Shown here one piece after another: positions 41,049-52,701 of a stretch of DNA of 64,000 nt; within the stretch, counting starts at the first letter, position 1, and every line of letters starts with the position of its first letter. The translations under genes were made by a program, and so were the position numbers. The DNA comes from Methylobacterium nodulans ORS 2060 (GTDB lineage: Bacteria; Pseudomonadota; Alphaproteobacteria; Rhizobiales; Beijerinckiaceae): NCBI RefSeq assembly GCF_000022085.1, contig NC_011894.1, forward strand, positions 4,827,001 through 4,891,000. Direction: 5' to 3'. The notes under the pieces are model-generated. The model was not told the DNA's origin. It searched no databases and worked only from the letters and a program-made list of their open reading frames with translations.

Positions 41049-41861
41049 ATGCCGATCCAGATCTGCGTCACCTGCGGGACGAGCTTCCCCGACGCGCCGA
41101 TTCCGCCGGAGCGCTGCCCGATCTGCGACGAGGAACGGCAATACGTGCCGGCGACCGGCCAGTCCTGGACGACACCCGACGCCCTGTCCGCCACCCACAG
41201 CAATGCCTGGCGGCAGCGCGAACCGGACCTGTTCGAGATCAGGACGGTCCCGTCCTTCGGCATCGGGCAGCGCGCCTTCCTCATCCGGACGCCTCACGGC
41301 AACATGCTCTGGGACTGCCTCGCGCTCCTCGACGACGCCACCGTCGCGCTCGTCAGGGCGCTCGGCGGGCTTTCGTCGATCGCGATCTCGCACCCGCACT
41401 ACTACACGACCATGCAGGACTGGGCGGCGGCCTTCGACGCCCCCGTCTATCTTCACGCGCGCGACCGTGAATGGGTGATGCGGCCCGACCACCGGCTCCT
41501 GTTCTGGGAGGAGGACGAACGCGCCGTCGGGACGGGCCTGACCCTGATCCGGCTCGGCGGCCATTTCCCCGGCGGGACCGTGCTGCATTGGCAGGCCGGC
41601 GCCGACCGGCGGGGCGCGCTCATGGCCGGCGACATCCTTCAGGTCGGGGCGGACCGCAGGACCGTGTCCTTCCTCTGGAGCTACCCGAACCGGTTTCCGC
41701 TCTCCGGCCGAACCGTGGCGCGGATCGCGTCGCGGCTCGACGGCCGGCGCTTCGAGCGCGTCTACGGTGCCTTCGGCCTTCATATCGAGAGGGACGGGCG
41801 TGCTGCCGTGCTCCGCTCCGCGGATCGCTACCGGGAGCTGCTGGCCGAGGAGCAGCCCTGA
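41049..41861 (+). CDS. MBL-fold metallo-hydrolase-like protein with N-terminal zinc ribbon
   Basis: 270 residues from the ATG at 41049 with a strong AGGAGGG. The N-terminus is a rubredoxin-like four-cysteine ribbon (CVTCGTSFPD ... CPIC, C7, C10, C24, C27). The rest follows the metallo-beta-lactamase layout: FLIRTPHGNMLWDC, then HPHYYTT where the canonical H-x-H-x-D-H motif should be, GGHFPGGTVLHW and AGDILQV. The aspartate and last histidine of the first motif are thus replaced, so metal content and chemistry may differ. It converges on the GMC oxidoreductase gene. Function unknown. Confidence 0.8.
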   Translation: MPIQICVTCGTSFPDAPIPPERCPICDEERQYVPATGQSWTTPDALSATHSNAWRQREPDLFEIRTVPSFGIGQRAFLIRTPHGNMLWDCLALLDDATVALVRALGGLSSIAISHPHYYTTMQDWAAAFDAPVYLHARDREWVMRPDHRLLFWEEDERAVGTGLTLIRLGGHFPGGTVLHWQAGADRRGALMAGDILQVGADRRTVSFLWSYPNRFPLSGRTVARIASRLDGRRFERVYGAFGLHIERDGRAAVLRSADRYRELLAEEQP

Positions 41862-41886
41862 TCGCGGCTCCCGGGGCCGATGCAGG

Positions 41887-43608
41887 TCAGGTCGGATCGT
41901 CGCCCCGCAGCGGCGACGCGAGGGCATCGGCGATCTTCTCGGCGATCATGATCGTCGGAACGTTGGTGTTGGCGCTCGGCAGGCTCGGCATCACCGAGGC
42001 GTCGGCGACCGTCAGTCCCTCCACGCCGATCACTTGGCCGCTCGGGTCCACCACCGCGCGCGCGTCGTCCGGATCCCCCATGCGGCAGGTGCCGCTCGCG
42101 TGCCAGACGCCGAAGACCGCGTCGCGCACGAAGTCGCGCAGGGCCGCGTCGTCGCTCGCGATCCGGCCGAGCGCAACGCCGCCGGAGACGAGGCGCAGCA
42201 TCAGCCGGCGCAGCGGGGCGGGGCCGTCGAGGAGGCGCGCCAGCAGCGCGGTGATGCGCCGGTTGCGGGCGTTGACCCGGCTGAGCCGCTTGATCGCGGG
42301 GGTGAAGCTCGCCGGAAAGATCGCCGCGGGGTCGGGATTGAGGTGGGGCGAGACCGCAAGCCCGATCAGGTCGCGCAGGGAAGCCGCCAGCCGGTCGAGG
42401 TCGCGCGGGTCGGAGAGAAGGCCGAGATCGATATCCGGTAAGCCGGAGGGATCGGCCGGGTTCAGGCGCAGCCGCCCGACCGAATGCGGCTGGTTCACCC
42501 ACAGGAAGTACAGGGCGAGGCTCGCGCCGAGCGCGTGCCAGCCGCCGCGGGCGGAGGCGGTGAGGTACATGTCCGAGGCGCTGCAGCCGGGGAGGCCGGA
42601 GGATGAGCGCAGGGCGACGAAGCTCGCCCGGCGGTAGCTCAGCGGGAGCCGCAAGGGGCGGGGCAGGTATTGCGCGATCGTCAGCGCCGGGTGATCGCGC
42701 AGGTTCTCGCCGACGCCGGGCCGGTCGGCCACCACGGTGATGCCGCAGGCGCGCAGGTGCTCGGCCGGACCGATCCCGGCCCGCAGGAGCAGGGCCGGCG
42801 ATTGCAGCGCGCCCGCGCAGACCACGACCCGCCGCGCCGCGACCCGCTGCAGGCCCCCGTCGGGAAGGCGCAGCAGGGCGCCCGCGACGCGGCGCCCGTC
42901 GAGCACGAGGGCGGCCACCTCGGTCCGCGCCGTAATGGCGAGGTTCCGTCGCGCCCGGGTGCGGGCATCGAGATAGGCCGCGGCGGCCGAGACCCGGGCG
43001 TCGTCCCGGTTCGAGAAGGCAGGCGGGAAGATGCCGTCCTCGAACTCGCCGTTCTGATCGAGACGCCGGGGCAGGCCGGTGGCGTCGAAGGCCCGCGCCA
43101 CCGCCTGCGCGAAGGGCGGCCATGACGGTTCGAGGATGCGCCGGATCGGCACGGGACCGTTCCGGCCGTGCAGCGGGCCGTCGCAGTCGAGGTCGGTCTC
43201 GAGCCTGCGGAAATACGGGAGGACGTCCTCCCAGGCCCAGCCGGCCGCGCCCGCCGCCGCCCAGGCATCGTAGTCGCGCGGGAGGCCGCGATTGGCAGCC
43301 TGGACGTTGATGCTCGACGAGCCGCCCATCACGCGGCCCTGCTCGTAGGCCCGGCGCCGCACCCGCCCGTCCGCACCGCGCGTCACGGCGGCGTCGAGCC
43401 CCGGCCAGATATAGGTATCGCCGAAGAACAGCGGCATCGGGTAGCTGTCGAGGATCTCGGCCGGCACCTGCCCGGGCGGCGTATCCTGGCCCGCCTCGAC
43501 GAGCAGCACGCGCCGGCCGGGATCGGCCGAGAGGCGGTTGGCCATGACGCAGCCGGCCGAGCCGCCGCCGACGATCAGCACGTCGACGGCCGAGGGCAGA
43601 TCGCTCAT
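41887..43608 (-). CDS. GMC-family FAD-dependent oxidoreductase
   Basis: 573 residues. Glucose-methanol-choline family flavoprotein oxidising an alcohol. N-terminal FAD-binding DVLIVGGGSAGCVMANRLS, the second signature GRVMGGSSSINVQ, the GALQSPALLLRAGIGP motif and the catalytic-side FGVWHASGTCRMG and SANTNVPTIMIAEKIA near the end are intact. No signal peptide. It is 6 bp downstream of the UbiD-family gene, so the two are cotranscribed. Substrate unknown; an aromatic or unsaturated alcohol that becomes an acid for the decarboxylase would fit, but that is inference. Confidence 0.9.
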   Translation of the reverse strand: MSDLPSAVDVLIVGGGSAGCVMANRLSADPGRRVLLVEAGQDTPPGQVPAEILDSYPMPLFFGDTYIWPGLDAAVTRGADGRVRRRAYEQGRVMGGSSSINVQAANRGLPRDYDAWAAAGAAGWAWEDVLPYFRRLETDLDCDGPLHGRNGPVPIRRILEPSWPPFAQAVARAFDATGLPRRLDQNGEFEDGIFPPAFSNRDDARVSAAAAYLDARTRARRNLAITARTEVAALVLDGRRVAGALLRLPDGGLQRVAARRVVVCAGALQSPALLLRAGIGPAEHLRACGITVVADRPGVGENLRDHPALTIAQYLPRPLRLPLSYRRASFVALRSSSGLPGCSASDMYLTASARGGWHALGASLALYFLWVNQPHSVGRLRLNPADPSGLPDIDLGLLSDPRDLDRLAASLRDLIGLAVSPHLNPDPAAIFPASFTPAIKRLSRVNARNRRITALLARLLDGPAPLRRLMLRLVSGGVALGRIASDDAALRDFVRDAVFGVWHASGTCRMGDPDDARAVVDPSGQVIGVEGLTVADASVMPSLPSANTNVPTIMIAEKIADALASPLRGDDPT

Positions 43609-43614
43609 GACGGT

Positions 43615-45003
43615 TCAGCCGCCCACCGCGGCGCGCCAATCCGCGTCCGGCACGATCACCGCCGAGAGATCGACCTCGGCCTGTCCCGGCACGCCGATGC
43701 GCTTGAACTTCATCGGCGGCGCATCGAGGGGCGCCGTGGCGTCGAGCCCCATCTTGGCGCCGACGCCCTCGCGCGTGGAGGGGTCGAGCTTCGAACCCTG
43801 CGCATGCGCGACCACCACGAGGTCGCGGTCGGCCTGGAAGCGCGTGGCGACGGCCCACTCGACCTCCTTCGGATCGTGGATGTCGACATCCGTATCGACC
43901 ACGACCGCGTGCTTGATGTCGTAATGCGCCGCAAAGGCGCCGAGCAGGACGTTCTTGGCCTCGCCCTCCTGGGTCTTTCGCAGCTTCACGTAGAGGTGGT
44001 AGCGGCCGACCCCGCCGAGCGAGAGATGGACGTCCTCGACGTTCGGGAAGCTGCGCCGGAGGGTGGCCAGGATCGTGGCCTCGCGCGGGATCGCCCCGAG
44101 CAGGAGGTGCTCCAGGCCGCCACCGACGATCATGTGGAAGATCGGCCGCTCGCGATGGGTCACGGCATCGACCTGCATGACGTGGCGCTCGGCCCGCTCG
44201 CCGTAATATTGCGGAAACTCCCCGAACGGCCCCTCCGGCTCGCGCAGCTCGGGCAGGATCCGCCCCTCGATCACGATCTCCGCCTCGGCCGGCACGCGCA
44301 CCTCGTTCGTCAGGCATTTCACCACGTCGAGGGGGCCCCCCGTGAGCGCGCCGGCGATCTCCAGCTCGTCCTGGCCGAGCGGCACGATCGCCTGGGAGGC
44401 GAGGAGGCAGGCCGGGTCGACGCCCACCACGAGCGCGACCTCAAGGCCCCGGCCTGCAGCCTCGGCCCGGCGGTAGAAATGGTCGGTGTGGCGGGGCAGG
44501 ACGAGCACGCCGATGCGGTCCGGCCCGCTGATCTGGCAGCGCAGGATGGCGACGTTCTGCGCGCCGGTCCCGGGATCGCGCGAGATCATCAGCCCGGCCG
44601 AGATGTAGGGGCCGCTATCGTGCTCGTTGAGCGTCGGCACCGGCAGGAGCCGGAGGAGATCAATGCCCTCGCGGTGCACGACCGTCTGGGCCGGCCCGGT
44701 CTCCTGCTCGCGCCAGGCGAGCGGCTCCGCGCAGGCGCGCTGGAAATGGGCCACGAGGCGGTCCTCGGTCGTCCCGAGCGCCTCGGCCATCCAGGCCCGG
44801 CTGGAGACGAGGCCCGAGACGATGGTGCCGTCCTGCCCGCCGGGGCGGGGAAACAGGCTGGCGCTGCGCCCGTCGAGGCGGTTGGCCACCGCGGCCGCCT
44901 CGTGCTTCAGGCCGATGTTGGGCCGCGTCACGCTGAGCCGTCCGCTCTCGGCGAGGCGGGCGAGCCAGTCGCGGAGGGATCGGGCTGGGGTCGGCGCGCT
45001 CAT
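43615..45003 (-). CDS. UbiD-family prenylated-FMN decarboxylase
   Basis: 462 residues from the ATG at 45001-45003, with CCGGGAGG upstream. UbiD enzymes use prenyl-FMN to (de)carboxylate aromatic or alpha,beta-unsaturated acids. The REPEGPFGEFPQYYG segment contains the catalytic Glu-Arg-Glu-type region, and AVVVDTDVDIHDPKEVEWA is the C-terminal family signature. No ubiX-type prenyltransferase gene is in the window, so the cofactor must come from elsewhere. Paired with a GMC oxidoreductase and divergent from a LysR regulator, it looks like a degradation enzyme rather than the ubiquinone-pathway UbiD. Confidence 0.9.
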   Translation of the reverse strand: MSAPTPARSLRDWLARLAESGRLSVTRPNIGLKHEAAAVANRLDGRSASLFPRPGGQDGTIVSGLVSSRAWMAEALGTTEDRLVAHFQRACAEPLAWREQETGPAQTVVHREGIDLLRLLPVPTLNEHDSGPYISAGLMISRDPGTGAQNVAILRCQISGPDRIGVLVLPRHTDHFYRRAEAAGRGLEVALVVGVDPACLLASQAIVPLGQDELEIAGALTGGPLDVVKCLTNEVRVPAEAEIVIEGRILPELREPEGPFGEFPQYYGERAERHVMQVDAVTHRERPIFHMIVGGGLEHLLLGAIPREATILATLRRSFPNVEDVHLSLGGVGRYHLYVKLRKTQEGEAKNVLLGAFAAHYDIKHAVVVDTDVDIHDPKEVEWAVATRFQADRDLVVVAHAQGSKLDPSTREGVGAKMGLDATAPLDAPPMKFKRIGVPGQAEVDLSAVIVPDADWRAAVGG

Positions 45004-45145
45004 CGTATCCTCCCGGTCGCGGCGCTTACGGGCGCCGTCTTCCCCGTTTGGTTAGGCCGCCGGAGCCGGCGACAGAAATAATGATTGCTGATGGAGCCGA
45101 TCAGCCACTCTGAATTGCCGCCGCCGCGCCAGTATGATCCTGTGA

Positions 45146-45181
45146 ACGAACCGGCATCCCGCCGGCGGGATGCCGGTTCGT
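45146..45181. repeat. Perfect 36-bp palindrome between ubiD-type gene and lysR-type gene (family C copy 1)
   Basis: The sequence beginning ACGAACCGGCATCCCGCC is followed by its exact complement, with no mismatch and no loop. The half-site GGATGCCGGTTCGTCG is shared with the family C repeat at 57882-57924, so it is probably a variant of that repeat rather than a dedicated operator. Even so, it sits midway between two divergent start codons (45003 and 45239) where regulation must occur. Confidence 0.7.
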
Positions 45182-45238
45182 CGCGCGCGGGACGGGGATA
45201 CCGGCCCCGAGAGCTGTTGGAAGCCGAGATCCCAGTCC

Positions 45239-46165
45239 GTGGATTTGCGCCAGATCTCCTACTTCGTCGCCCTGTTCGAGGAGGGCAGCGTGACGCGCGC
45301 GGCACAGCGGATGAACGTGGTGCAGCCGGCGCTCAGCATGCAGATCGCCAAGCTCGAGCGTGAACTCGACCAGCGCCTGTTCGACCGGCAGCCGAAGGCG
45401 ATGGTGCCGACCGCGGCGGGCCGCGTCCTGCACCGGCTGGTGCAGCCGATCCTGCGCGACCTCGCCGAAGCCCGGGCCACGATGGCACGGCTCGCGCAGA
45501 GCGTGTCGGGCCGTGTCACCGCGGGCATCCTGTCGTCGCTCTCGATGAGCGTGGTGCCGAGCGTGCTCGCGCGCTTCTCCGCCGCCTACCCGCAGGTCGA
45601 GCTGTCGCTGGCGGACGGCTATTCCAGCACCTTCATCGAGGGCGTCGGCAACGGCAGCCTCGACCTCGCGGTGATCAACAAGCCGAACCGCCGCCTCGGC
45701 CTGATGATGGAGCCCCTCCTCGACGAGGAGATGGTGGTGGTCGGCAGGAGCGACACGCCGCTGCCGATCCCGGTCCCGGTGCGCATGCGCGACCTTGTCG
45801 ACCTCGACCTCGTCCTGCCCTCGGCCCGGCACGGCCTGCGCCTCGAACTGGACCGGCGGGTCGGCGCGGAAGACATCACCCTCAACCCGCAGATCGAGCT
45901 CGACCTGCCGTCCGCGATCGCCGATTTCGTCGCGCGCTCGGCGCGCTTCACGGTCCTGCCCAGCCTCGCCGTGAGCCGGCAGCTCGCCGCGGGCTCGCTG
46001 CGGGCCTACCGGATCGTCTCCCCGCGCATCACCCGCCAGCTCGTCATCATCCATCATCCCAAGAACCCGCTCACGCCCGCGGCCACGCGGTTCATCGAGA
46101 TCCTGTCCGAGGAGCTGTCCGCAGCGGCGGCGGCGCTTCAGGCCCACATCGTCACGGGCAGCTAG
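45239..46165 (+). CDS. LysR-family transcriptional regulator
   Basis: 308 residues from a GTG at 45239 (VDLRQISYFVALFEEGS); the frame is open upstream but unconserved. N-terminal winged helix with AAQRMNVVQPALSMQIAKLERE as recognition region, then a periplasmic-binding-protein-like effector domain. Divergent from the UbiD/GMC pair with a 235-bp shared region, it is the expected regulator of that pair and of itself. Inducer unknown. Confidence 0.92.
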   Translation: MDLRQISYFVALFEEGSVTRAAQRMNVVQPALSMQIAKLERELDQRLFDRQPKAMVPTAAGRVLHRLVQPILRDLAEARATMARLAQSVSGRVTAGILSSLSMSVVPSVLARFSAAYPQVELSLADGYSSTFIEGVGNGSLDLAVINKPNRRLGLMMEPLLDEEMVVVGRSDTPLPIPVPVRMRDLVDLDLVLPSARHGLRLELDRRVGAEDITLNPQIELDLPSAIADFVARSARFTVLPSLAVSRQLAAGSLRAYRIVSPRITRQLVIIHHPKNPLTPAATRFIEILSEELSAAAAALQAHIVTGS

Positions 46166-46531
46166 AGCGCTCCCCGCCGAAGTGGACGCCGGTTCGGCGC
46201 AAGGGAGCGCGTCACATCAAAGGCTTGAGAGCCGCCGGCCCGATGCAGTCAGGTCGGGACCGGCTCTAGGCTTTTGGTCTATCGCAGGTTCTTGCCGGAA
46301 AATCGCGGGCACTTTCCGAAACCTGCTGAGAGCGAGGTCAGACGAAGAGATCCCGCTCCTGCGCGTGGGCAGGCGCTTTCCGAAGCCCCCGGGAGGCTCT
46401 AAACCCTTGATGGGCTGGCGGTCCGGACGGAGCACCGGGGCCGGAGAACCGGAATCCGCTTCGCCTGGACAGATTCCGGATTCTCTGCCATCGGGCGGTC
46501 GCGACACCGGTTCCCGCTCCCGGACATCCTG
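46166..46531. other. 365-bp interval upstream of hisD with REP-like repeats
   Basis: Holds a family C hairpin (46167-46210: outer arms GCGCTCCC/GGGAGCGC, inner CCGAAGTGGACGCCGGTTCGG) and, at about 46330-46500, an inverted, degenerate relative of the 48974-49080 repeat. No gene found. The hisD promoter must be within this stretch or upstream. Confidence 0.6.
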
Positions 46532-47827
<1,296 letters not shown>

Positions 47828-47926
47828 CCTGCACAACGGTCCGGCTTGCGCTGCCGCACGCTCTCGCGTCTGGTAGCGCCACGCCGCGGCCCGTTCCGCG
47901 CACGCCGACCATCTGGGGATGAAAGA

Positions 47927-48415
47927 ATGTCGAGCGACGCTCCCGATTCGCGCAGGCGTCTCGTCGCGGTGACGCTCGACGAGGATTCGATCGGGCGCGG
48001 CAACCCGGACCAGGAGCACGAGCGCGCCATCGCGATCTACGACATCCTGGAGGCCAACACCTTCGCGGTCGCCAGCCACGACGGCGGTCCCTACGCCCTC
48101 AAGCTCGGCCTCGTCGAGAACAAGCTCGCCTTCGCGATCTCGACCGCCGATGGCGAGCCCGTGATGACGCATCTCCTGTCGCTGACGCCGTTCCGCCGCG
48201 TCATCCGCGACTACGAGATGATCTGCGACAGCTACTTCAAGGCGATCCGCACCGCCTCGCCGAGCCAGATCGAGGCGATCGACATGGGCCGGCGCGGCGT
48301 CCATAACGAGGCGTCCGAACTGCTCAAGCTGCGACTGGAAGGCAAGGTCGAGATCGATCACGACACGGCAAGGCGCCTGTTCACGCTGATCTTCGCCCTG
48401 CACTGGAAGGGCTGA
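47927..48415 (+). CDS. UPF0262 family protein
   Basis: 162 residues from the ATG at 47927. The UPF0262 pattern is clear: [29 protein letters not shown], then [23 protein letters not shown] and [19 protein letters not shown]. The family is largely confined to alphaproteobacteria, is nearly always next to hisD, and has no known function. No membrane segment or signal peptide. Confidence 0.93.
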   Translation: MSSDAPDSRRRLVAVTLDEDSIGRGNPDQEHERAIAIYDILEANTFAVASHDGGPYALKLGLVENKLAFAISTADGEPVMTHLLSLTPFRRVIRDYEMICDSYFKAIRTASPSQIEAIDMGRRGVHNEASELLKLRLEGKVEIDHDTARRLFTLIFALHWKG

Positions 48416-48453
48416 GATCCCATGGCTGGCGTGGCCGCGGATGGGAGCGGCCC

Positions 48454-48921
48454 GTGACCGAGGCTCCGGGCAACCCGGCCGGCAAGCCCGGACGACGGGT
48501 GCAGTCGGTACTGTTCGTCTGCAACTTCAACGCCGTGCGGTCGGCCGCCGCGGAGGCCCTGGCCCGCCACTATTTCGGCCGGTCCGTCTACGTGCAGTCG
48601 GCCGGGGTGCGCTCGGGCGAGCCGGTCGATCCCTTCATGATCGCGGCCCTCGATGAGATCGGCATCGACGCCCACCGGCACCGGCCGCGGACGCTCCAGG
48701 AGCTGGAGGAGTGGGAGGGGCTCAACTTCGACCTGATCATCTCGCTCTCACCGCAAGCCCACCACGCGGCCCTGGAGCTCACCCGGACGCTCGCGGCCGA
48801 GGTCGAGTATTGGCCGACCCCGGACCCGACATTGGTCCAGGGCTCCCGGGAGCAGCGGCTCGACGCCTACCGGGACGTGCGGGATCTCCTCGCCGCGCGG
48901 ATCCGGCGGCGGCTGAAGTAG
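48454..48921 (+). CDS. Low-molecular-weight protein-tyrosine-phosphatase-fold protein
   Basis: 155 residues from a GTG at 48454. The P-loop C-x5-R-S is in FVCNFNAVRSAAAEAL and a late aspartate motif in WPTPDPT, as in LMW-PTP and arsenate reductases of this fold. The three-cysteine relay of ArsC is absent, so phosphatase activity is more likely than arsenate reduction. In relatives infA and maf usually follow; here the cluster stops and repeats precede metY. Confidence 0.88.
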   Translation: MTEAPGNPAGKPGRRVQSVLFVCNFNAVRSAAAEALARHYFGRSVYVQSAGVRSGEPVDPFMIAALDEIGIDAHRHRPRTLQELEEWEGLNFDLIISLSPQAHHAALELTRTLAAEVEYWPTPDPTLVQGSREQRLDAYRDVRDLLAARIRRRLK

Positions 48922-48973
48922 AGCGGACCCCGGCACCGCCCACCCTTGACCCCCGCCGGGCCGGGGTCCTAGA

Positions 48974-49017
48974 GGATGTCCAGGAGAAGTGGATCCCGGT
49001 TCTCCGTCCGGACATCC
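48974..49017. repeat. Family C hairpin upstream of metY
   Basis: Outer arms GGATGTCC and GGACATCC enclose GGAGAAGTGGATCCCGGTTCTCC, itself an imperfect palindrome. A second hairpin follows at about 49033-49074 (AGAGGTTGCCGGG ... CCCGGAAGCCTCT). Both lie in the 187-bp leader of metY, where they could affect expression, but related repeats occur at 46167, 45146 and 57882, pointing to a dispersed repeat. Confidence 0.65.
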
Positions 49018-49108
49018 GATCAATCAATGACTTAGAGGTTGCCGGGTGGCTCCCGAAGCGCCCGGAAGCCTCTAGAGAGCACGGAAAATCCCGTCGAGGA
49101 GCCGCCTC

Positions 49109-50389
49109 ATGACCGACCGCCTGCCCGGCTTCGACACCCTTGCGATCCATGCCGGGGCTGCGCCGGACGCTGCCACGGGCGCGCGCGCGACGCCGATCTA
49201 CCAGACGACCTCCTTCGTCTTCGACGATGTCGACCACGCCGCCTCGCTGTTCGGGCTTCAGGCCTTCGGCAACATCTACAGCCGGATCGGCAACCCGACG
49301 AATGCGGTGCTGGAGGAGCGGGTGGCGGCGCTCGAAGGCGGCACTGCGGCGCTCGCCGTGGCCTCGGGTCACGCGGCCCAGTTCCTGGTGATGCACGCCC
49401 TGCTGCAGCCGGGCGACGAGTTCATCGCGGCCAACAAGCTCTACGGCGGCTCCATCAACCAGTTCAACCACTCCTACAAGAACTTCGGCTGGAGCGTGGC
49501 CTGGGCCGACACCGACGACCCGGCCTCCTTCGAGGCGGCGATCACGCCGCGGACCAAGGCGATCTTCGTGGAATCGATCGCCAATCCGGGCGGCGTCATC
49601 ACCGACCTCGCGGCGATCGCGGCGGTGGCCAAGCGGCACAACATCCCGTTTATCGTCGACAACACGATGGCGACCCCGTACCTGATCCGGCCCTTCGAGC
49701 ACGGCGCCGACATCGTCGTGCATTCGGCCACGAAGTTCCTGGGCGGGCACGGGAATTCGATCGGCGGCCTGATCGTGGACGGCGGCACCTTCGCCTGGGC
49801 CGGCGACGACCGCTATCCGATGCTCTCGAAGCCGCGGCCCGAATACGGCGGCATGGTCCTGTCCGAGACCTTCGGGAATTTCGGCTTCGCGATCGCCGTG
49901 CGCGTCCTCGGCCTGCGCGATCTCGGCCCGGCGCTGTCGCCCTTCAACGCGTTCCTGATCCTGAACGGCATCGAGACGCTGCCGCTGCGCATGCAGCGCC
50001 ACTCGGACAATGCCCGCGTGGTCGCCCAGCACCTGGAGCGTCACCCGGAGGTGTCCTGGGTGAGCTATCCGGGCCTGGAGACCGACCGCTATCACGCCCT
50101 CCACAAGCGCTATTGCCCGCTCGGGGCGGGGGCCGTGTTCACCTTCGGCCTCAAGGGCGGCTACGAGGCCGGCGTGAAGCTCGTCTCGAACCTGAAGCTG
50201 TTCTCGCACCTCGCCAATATCGGCGACACGCGCTCCCTGGTGATCCACCCGGCCTCGACCACGCACCGGCAGCTCACCGACGAGCAGAAGGTGCGGGCCG
50301 GCGCGGGCCCGGAGGTCGTGCGGCTGTCGATCGGGATCGAGGATCCGGCGGACCTCATCGCCGACCTGGATCAGGCGCTCGCCGGGTAG
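49109..50389 (+). CDS. metY: O-acetylhomoserine aminocarboxypropyltransferase
   Basis: 426 residues. PLP enzyme that makes homocysteine directly from O-acetylhomoserine and sulfide. The length and [13 protein letters not shown] start, [22 protein letters not shown], and the PLP lysine Lys209 in [15 protein letters not shown] place it in the MetY rather than the shorter MetZ/MetB group. The leader does not show a recognisable SAM-II riboswitch. The IS110 element begins within about 70 bp of its stop codon. Confidence 0.95.
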   Translation: MTDRLPGFDTLAIHAGAAPDAATGARATPIYQTTSFVFDDVDHAASLFGLQAFGNIYSRIGNPTNAVLEERVAALEGGTAALAVASGHAAQFLVMHALLQPGDEFIAANKLYGGSINQFNHSYKNFGWSVAWADTDDPASFEAAITPRTKAIFVESIANPGGVITDLAAIAAVAKRHNIPFIVDNTMATPYLIRPFEHGADIVVHSATKFLGGHGNSIGGLIVDGGTFAWAGDDRYPMLSKPRPEYGGMVLSETFGNFGFAIAVRVLGLRDLGPALSPFNAFLILNGIETLPLRMQRHSDNARVVAQHLERHPEVSWVSYPGLETDRYHALHKRYCPLGAGAVFTFGLKGGYEAGVKLVSNLKLFSHLANIGDTRSLVIHPASTTHRQLTDEQKVRAGAGPEVVRLSIGIEDPADLIADLDQALAG

Positions 50390-50458
50390 GTCTCCGCCCG
50401 GCAAGGGCCCGACGGAGGTTGCCCGAGGGGCCGCGCGACAGAGCGGCTGTGTTGAAGG

Positions 50459-51774
<1,316 letters not shown>

Positions 51775-51795
51775 TGTACGGACCGGAGACAAGGG

Positions 51796-52128
51796 TTACA
51801 GGTGTTCGGAGACATGGGTGACAGGTTGCACCCTGAGTGTTGGCTGTGTCAGGTCGATCTGCCCCACCCTGTGGGTGATGAACACAAGGTCGACCCGACC
51901 ATCGGTCTGAGTGGGCCGCAGGGCCAGCGGCTGGCCGACGAACGCCTTGGGCACTCGCACGAGCTGGCCGCGCACGCTGATCCAGCCGTCCCGCTGCACG
52001 CGCCGCACCTGATCGGTCGGATCGTACTCGATCGCCGGCAGCTCGGCCGGATAAGCGCGCCGGCTGATCTGGTAGCGGCTGGCCGGCACCGCCAAGCCTA
52101 AGGCCTCGTGCGGGCGCTCGCTGTTGTA
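51796..52128 (-). pseudogene. IS481 transposase, C-terminal fragment
   Basis: About 110 codons beginning at LYNSERPHEALGLAVPASRY, which continues the core domain, and ending inside the left terminal repeat at the TAA at 51796-51798. The N-terminal fragment at 54774 ends at FRLIYN. The LYNSERPHEAL motif follows the third catalytic residue in this family. The joined protein would have about 390 residues. Confidence 0.85.
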
Positions 52129-52178
52129 CAACCTCTCACCACAAGACCCATAGTACCGGCGCGGGCGACGAGGTCGTC

Positions 52179-52480
52179 GTGGTCTACGCGTGGCACCCGT
52201 GGGCCGGGCGCGCCGTCTGCGTCCACGAGGTGATCGAGCGCACGACCGGCGCGGCGGCGCGCTGCTCGCTCGCGGACGCGCCCATCGTCCGCCCTCAGGA
52301 ACTCCCGGTCTGGATGCTCGATCCCGTTGCGTGCCGCACGATGCAGGCGACGGCGCAGCCGGTCGCGGCCATGTCCGCGCTGATGAGCTTGCACGCCCTC
52401 CTCGCCGCTGCGACGGGCGGCCAGCACCGCGCCCCGAGCCGAGCCCGGCTAGCATCGCCCGAGTCCCCGGGAGATCGTCA
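52179..52480 (+). CDS. Small accessory protein of the serine-recombinase element
   Basis: From the GTG at 52179 the frame reads VVYAWHPWAGRAVCVHEVIERTTGAAARC, then RPQELPVWMLDPVAC and a helix MSALMSLHALLAAA. Small proteins with a YAWHPW...VHE opening and ELPxWMxD are, as I recall, encoded beside recombinases in rhizobial genomes (a DUF5372-like role). About 100 codons look meaningful; the frame stays open further (to 52694) in low-complexity sequence over the next gene. The start is uncertain and may lie upstream. Function unknown. Confidence 0.55.
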
Positions 52481-52701
52481 TGCCTCATCCTCCGCGCCGA
52501 CCGCGCCGGTCGGACCCGCAACTCGAACTCGGTTTAACGAGCGGGCCATCGACCCCGACAGCGCCGCCGGCCTGAGGCGACCTGCCGGAGGCGACCCAGC
52601 AGACCCTCACCCGTCTCCTGACCCACCTGCTCGTCGCGCACGCCCGCGGCGCCGATCCGCAGCCGGGCGCCCGAGCCGGAGGCAGCCCCGATGAGCGCTG
52701 A
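52480..52701 (+). pseudogene. Small accessory gene of the element with an in-frame stop
   Basis: From the ATG at 52480 the frame reads MPHPPRRPRRSDPQLELGL and meets a TGA at 52573-52575, then continues [25 protein letters not shown] to a TGA at 52699. The helix after the stop resembles the short protein that commonly precedes this type of recombinase. The recombinase start at 52691 overlaps its end by 11 bases, a normal coupled arrangement. One base change would restore 73 codons. Confidence 0.6.

Noticed and set aside
48922..49108. SAM-II riboswitch in the metY leader
   Set aside because: Expected from knowledge of alphaproteobacterial met genes, but the conserved pseudoknot segments are not visible; the hairpins there belong to dispersed repeats.
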